A stretch of DNA of 9,074 bases from SLJN01 sp964505385. Lineage in GTDB: Bacteria > Bacteroidota > Rhodothermia > Balneolales > Natronogracilivirgulaceae. A program made the translations under genes and the position numbers. Location of the stretch: the NCBI GenBank assembly GCA_964505385.1, contig CAZDIA010000079.1, forward strand, positions 1-9,074, written 5' to 3'. Positions within the stretch are counted from its first letter, which is position 1, and every line of letters begins with the position of its first letter. Of this stretch, positions 6,608-9,074 are shown one piece after another. A model generated the notes under the pieces. That model had not been told where the DNA came from and made no database searches. It was given only the letters and a program-made list of their open reading frames with translations.

Positions 6608-7411
6608 ATGTCTGTCACAAAACATCTGATAATTCTTACTCTTGTCGCAACAGTAATTTGGTCATGCGAAAGCGGTAACGACACCGGTGTTGATCTGGAA
6701 CTCATTGATGCCGGCTTGCAAGTAGAAGATACTGAAATCGGGTCCGGTGATCCGGCTAAACGCAACGATCATTTAACCATTCACTTCAAAGGATATCTTT
6801 CTGATGGTGAAGTTTTTGAATCAACCTATGAAATGGATCAACCCATGCCGGTACAGGTTGGCGCCGGTAACTTGCCCATGAGAGGTTGGGATGAAGGGAT
6901 GATCGGAATGCGGGAGGGTGGAAAACGCACGCTAACCATTCCACCTGAACTTGCTTTTGGTGATGAAGGGGCCGGAAATATCATCCCGCCCGGTGAAGAA
7001 ATTACCATGGAAGTGGAACTGCTTCAAATTGACGAACCACCTGAGCAATGGGATTATCCCGAAGATGAGCTCGAATCCACCGAAAGCGGTCTTCAATATT
7101 ATATTCATGAAGAAGGCAGCGGCGAAACTCCGGAAGAAGGTGCAACCGTAACTGTACATTACAGCGGATTTCTTGAAGACGGATCGATGTTCGACAGCTC
7201 CCACCAGCGAGACGAACCATTTCAGTTTCAAGTAGGTACCGGTCAGGTTATACAGGGTTGGGATGAAGGAGTGCTGGATATGAGTCCCGGTGAGCGACGA
7301 ACTCTGGTAATACCACCCGAACTTGGATATGGTGATACGGGTGCCGGCGACGCGATACCTCCGGATGCGACATTATACTTTGACATCGAGATGATCAGCA
7401 TTGATGATTAA
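6608..7411 (+). CDS. FKBP-type peptidyl-prolyl cis-trans isomerase lipoprotein with two FKBP domains
   Basis: This 267-aa exported folding catalyst speeds proline isomerisation in envelope proteins. A lipoprotein signal peptide ends at Cys20 (lipobox VIWSC, preceded by LIILTLVAT), so it is probably anchored in the periplasm or outer membrane. Domain 1 spans about 36-142 and domain 2 about 160-265, joined by an acidic, proline-containing linker (142-159). Domain 2 keeps the FKBP active-site set: Tyr185 (VHYSG), Phe195-Asp196 (FDSS), Val214-Ile215, Trp218 (GWDEG) and Tyr241 (GYGD). Domain 1 has Phe60, Glu71, Leu89-Pro90 and Phe117 at the matching places but keeps Trp94, so its activity may be low. 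The start ATG at 6608 follows GGATAA and leads directly into the signal peptide. It follows the Gfo/Idh-like gene by 44 nt and is followed by a strong terminator, which suggests a two-gene operon. Confidence 0.93.
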   Translation: MSVTKHLIILTLVATVIWSCESGNDTGVDLELIDAGLQVEDTEIGSGDPAKRNDHLTIHFKGYLSDGEVFESTYEMDQPMPVQVGAGNLPMRGWDEGMIGMREGGKRTLTIPPELAFGDEGAGNIIPPGEEITMEVELLQIDEPPEQWDYPEDELESTESGLQYYIHEEGSGETPEEGATVTVHYSGFLEDGSMFDSSHQRDEPFQFQVGTGQVIQGWDEGVLDMSPGERRTLVIPPELGYGDTGAGDAIPPDATLYFDIEMISIDD

Positions 7412-7452
7412 ACTTCCCGGATGCATCTTTTTCTGATTTATCAAATATTTTA

Positions 7453-7490
7453 CAGGGCATTCGAATAACACATCGGATGCCCTGATTTTA
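7453..7490 (+). terminator. Rho-independent terminator after FKBP gene
   Basis: CAGGGCATTCGA (7453-7464) pairs with TCGGATGCCCTG (7473-7484) over 12 bp with one wobble pair, around an 8-nt loop, followed by ATTTTA. It starts 41 nt after the stop codon. The upstream flank AAATATTTTA is AT-rich, so it could also work weakly on the other strand. This is the best terminator in the window and separates the FKBP gene from the PhzF-family gene. Confidence 0.75.
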
Positions 7491-7552
7491 TGTCTGATTT
7501 TGGTTAAATTCAGTTAAACTCAAACTACTCAACCCGATACTGCAATCAAAGC

Positions 7553-8482
7553 ATGCAATCAACCCGTATAAAACAGGCAGACGCTTTCACAAGAACTCCC
7601 TTTACCGGAAACCCAGCCGGCGTAGTACTTGACGCCGATGGGCTGAACAAGTCGGAAATGCAAAAAATTGCTAATGAGATGAATCTGTCGGAAACCTGCT
7701 TTGTGATGAAGCCGGAATCCGAAAAGTGTGATCTCCGCCTTAGATGGTTTACCCCGAAACAAGAAGTGGATTTATGTGGTCATGCCACTATAGCCGCTTT
7801 CCATGCTATCGCTGAAGAGGGGCGATATGGTCTTCAGGTTGATGAACCACAATCATTTCTTGTAGAAACAAAATCAGGGCAGTTAACGGTTGATGTAGAA
7901 TGGATGGATCTGAAACCTTACGTCAAGTTTAGTCTTCCGGTTCCCAAATTCTTTCCTTTTCCGGATGACATAGGAGTTTTGTGCGGTGCTATTGGATTAT
8001 CAGAAATTGAGCTGAGTCAAAAAGTTAAACCGCAGATTACAGGACAGGGATATTGCTTTGTGCCACTGAAAAATTACGACAGCCTCAAGACAATTGAGCC
8101 CAACTTCTCTCTTCTACGCAAGCTGAACGATCGTCACGATCTCTGCGGGTTCGCTGTCGCAACAACCGACTCCGGTGATCGCGAACACGACTGGCACATG
8201 CGTTTTTTCGCACCTTCCCTCGGCGTTGATGAAGATCCGGTTACCGGCTCGGCGAACGGGCCTATGGGTGTTTTTCTTCATGAAAATGGTTTTTTAGATC
8301 CCAATCAATCTTACCACACTCTTAAAGGGGCTCAAGGTAGATTTTTAAACCGGCCGGGTCTGGTTTATGTTACCATGAGTGTTGAGAATGATCAGGTTAA
8401 AGAGCTTCAGATAGGCGGCCATGCTGTTACTGTGATGGAAGGTTCTATATTTTCGAGAAAAAATATTCCCGAAAATTTTTAA
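7553..8482 (+). CDS. PhzF-family isomerase
   Basis: This 309-aa cytosolic protein has the diaminopimelate-epimerase-like fold of the PhzF family, in which two similar halves enclose the active site. The first half opens with QADAFTRTPFTGNPAGVVLDA (8-28). Glu47 in NLSETCFV matches the catalytic glutamate of PhzF. RWFTPKQEVDLCGHATIAAF (64-83) is the family signature. In the second half, DEDPVTGSANGPMGVFLHENG (226-246) matches the EDPVTGSA motif, and IGGHAVTVMEG (287-297) closes the fold. Length is slightly above that of E. coli YddE. No phenazine gene is nearby, so a role in phenazine synthesis is not supported; most relatives of this type have no known substrate. The ATG at 7553 is the only sensible start; no Shine-Dalgarno is seen. 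It has its own transcription unit after the terminator at 7453-7490. Confidence 0.93.
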   Translation: MQSTRIKQADAFTRTPFTGNPAGVVLDADGLNKSEMQKIANEMNLSETCFVMKPESEKCDLRLRWFTPKQEVDLCGHATIAAFHAIAEEGRYGLQVDEPQSFLVETKSGQLTVDVEWMDLKPYVKFSLPVPKFFPFPDDIGVLCGAIGLSEIELSQKVKPQITGQGYCFVPLKNYDSLKTIEPNFSLLRKLNDRHDLCGFAVATTDSGDREHDWHMRFFAPSLGVDEDPVTGSANGPMGVFLHENGFLDPNQSYHTLKGAQGRFLNRPGLVYVTMSVENDQVKELQIGGHAVTVMEGSIFSRKNIPENF

Positions 8483-8496
8483 AAAGTGAAAAGACT

Positions 8497-8586
8497 CACC
8501 ACCACGGGCACTACGAAGACACCACGAACACGACGAATTTATAAAAACTTAGTACCCGTTGTGCCTTCTCCGTGGCCGTTGTGGTT
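8497..8586. repeat. Intergenic CACCACGAA-type repeat forming an imperfect inverted repeat
   Basis: The left arm (8499-8532) holds CACCACGGGCACTACGAAG and ACACCACGAACACG. The right arm (8553-8586) is its imperfect inverse; about 24 of 34 positions pair, around a loop of roughly 20 nt. Another CACCACGAA lies at 8605-8613 in the direct orientation. The element sits between two convergent genes and could form a long hairpin that ends transcription from both sides. It resembles the short CACCACGAAG-like intergenic repeats seen in many environmental bacteria (recalled, not searched). Confidence 0.7.
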
Positions 8587-8660
8587 TAAAATAAGAATGT
8601 GTATCACCACGAATAAGTAGTTGCATCTACAATCGTCGATTTCAAGCCATATAATGCAAT

Positions 8661-9074
8661 TTATTTAGCCGGTGATGATACATCATCTTCCTGGCGGGAA
8701 ATTTTCTTCTCCCCGGTTTCGGCACCTTCATAAAGTGCCATCAACACTTTTTCATGGGTAAACGGCGCGTCAAATTTGGGCTTATAGCGGGGATTAAAGG
8801 CTTTCACAGCATTCATGATAGCAAAATATGCACCGAGACCATACATCAGCGGCGGTTCCCCGACAGCTTTGGATTTTCGAATAGCCAACTCATGCCCCTC
8901 CGTATCCAGATGTTTAATATCAATAGTTTTCGGGGTCGCATAGATATCCGGCACTTTATAGGTAGATAGCGCATTTGACCTTAGCCGCCCCTGGTCATCA
9001 TAATTCAGCTCCTCCATTGTTGTTGATCCCTGAATTAGCTTGACCGGTGATTGTTGATTGTTAGTTACAGGTGT
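8661..9074 (-). CDS. Xanthine dehydrogenase molybdenum-binding subunit, C-terminal part (partial)
   Basis: The minus-strand frame is open from the window end to the stop at 8661. It carries the C-terminal end of a molybdenum hydroxylase of the xanthine dehydrogenase type, which oxidises hypoxanthine and xanthine to urate. Counting from the internal Met at 9017, EELNYDDQGRLRSNALSTYK leads into KVPDIYATP, then SKAVGEPPLMYGLGAYFAI (49-67), where Glu54 matches the catalytic glutamate of the family (Glu1261 in the bovine enzyme). DAPFTHEKVLMAL (84-96) is the usual end, followed by a 20-residue polar tail. The bulk of the protein (over 600 residues, with the earlier pterin-binding motifs) is absent. 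Upstream of about 9020 the frame reads through the 54-bp repeat and no longer looks like the family, so the Met at 9017 is internal, not a real start. Confidence 0.85.
   Translation of the reverse strand, partial: TPVTNNQQSPVKLIQGSTTMEELNYDDQGRLRSNALSTYKVPDIYATPKTIDIKHLDTEGHELAIRKSKAVGEPPLMYGLGAYFAIMNAVKAFNPRYKPKFDAPFTHEKVLMALYEGAETGEKKISRQEDDVSSPAK
9021..9074. repeat. Right copy of 54-bp perfect terminal inverted repeat
   Basis: This is the reverse complement of bases 2-55 without mismatch. It lies at the broken 5' side of the xanthine dehydrogenase fragment, and its inner edge coincides with the point where family resemblance begins. The sequence here is therefore probably foreign to that gene, joined by rearrangement or by assembly. 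Confidence 0.95.

Noticed and set aside
7553..8482. Phenazine biosynthesis gene phzF
   Set aside because: No other phenazine genes are nearby, and most PhzF-family proteins in such genomes have unknown substrates.
8661..9017. A complete small protein starting at the ATG at 9017
   Set aside because: The residues match the middle of a xanthine dehydrogenase C-terminal region, so this Met is internal and the gene is truncated.
2..9074. A composite transposon or other mobile element bounded by the 54-bp inverted repeats
   Set aside because: No transposase, recombinase or integrase is encoded, no target-site duplication can be seen at the ends, and the cargo looks like ordinary chromosomal genes.
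1..9074. A circular replicon
   Set aside because: The end match is inverted, not direct, so the ends do not overlap to close a circle. No replication gene is present.

Overview
The window looks like a chromosomal piece from a Bacteroidota-like bacterium, possibly Balneolota/Rhodothermota. This is inferred from three things: most genes lack a Shine-Dalgarno sequence, base composition is moderate, and the gene content fits (a BlaI repressor followed by an M56 peptidase with TonB-like C-terminal domains, a lipoprotein with two FKBP domains, and a degenerate Gfo/Idh-type protein). There is no RNA gene, CRISPR array, integrase or transposase. Seven complete plus-strand genes and one incomplete minus-strand gene account for most of the sequence.

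Layout. 1-220 is non-coding: one copy of a 54-bp repeat, a short CCCAG tandem repeat and a weak hairpin. 221-1222 encodes a DapB-like amino-acid dehydrogenase of the 2,4-diaminopentanoate dehydrogenase type. After a hairpin-containing gap comes an AbfT/Cat2-type CoA-transferase (1422-2693). These two may serve amino-acid or short-chain acid catabolism. 2787-4799 is a regulatory pair, a BlaI/MecI-type repressor and an M56 membrane metallopeptidase with two TonB-like domains. It is followed without a visible terminator by a phosphatidylcholine synthase (4869-5576). 5715-7411 holds a degenerate Gfo/Idh/MocA-like protein and an FKBP-type peptidyl-prolyl isomerase lipoprotein, closed by the best terminator in the window (7453-7490). 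A PhzF-family isomerase (7553-8482) then converges on the C-terminal part of a xanthine dehydrogenase molybdenum subunit (8661 to the end, minus strand). The gap between them carries a CACCACGAA-type inverted repeat.

The most striking feature is that the two window ends are a perfect 54-bp inverted repeat (2-55 and 9021-9074). On the right, recognisable xanthine dehydrogenase sequence stops almost exactly at the inner edge of the repeat. This is either a chimeric or inverted assembly end or a real rearrangement. No transposase supports a mobile element, so an artefact is the simpler explanation. I did not find a clearly new defence or mobile system. The genes most worth a second look are the M56/TonB sensor with an internal lipobox-like cysteine, the Gfo/Idh pseudoenzyme and the half-degenerate tandem FKBP.
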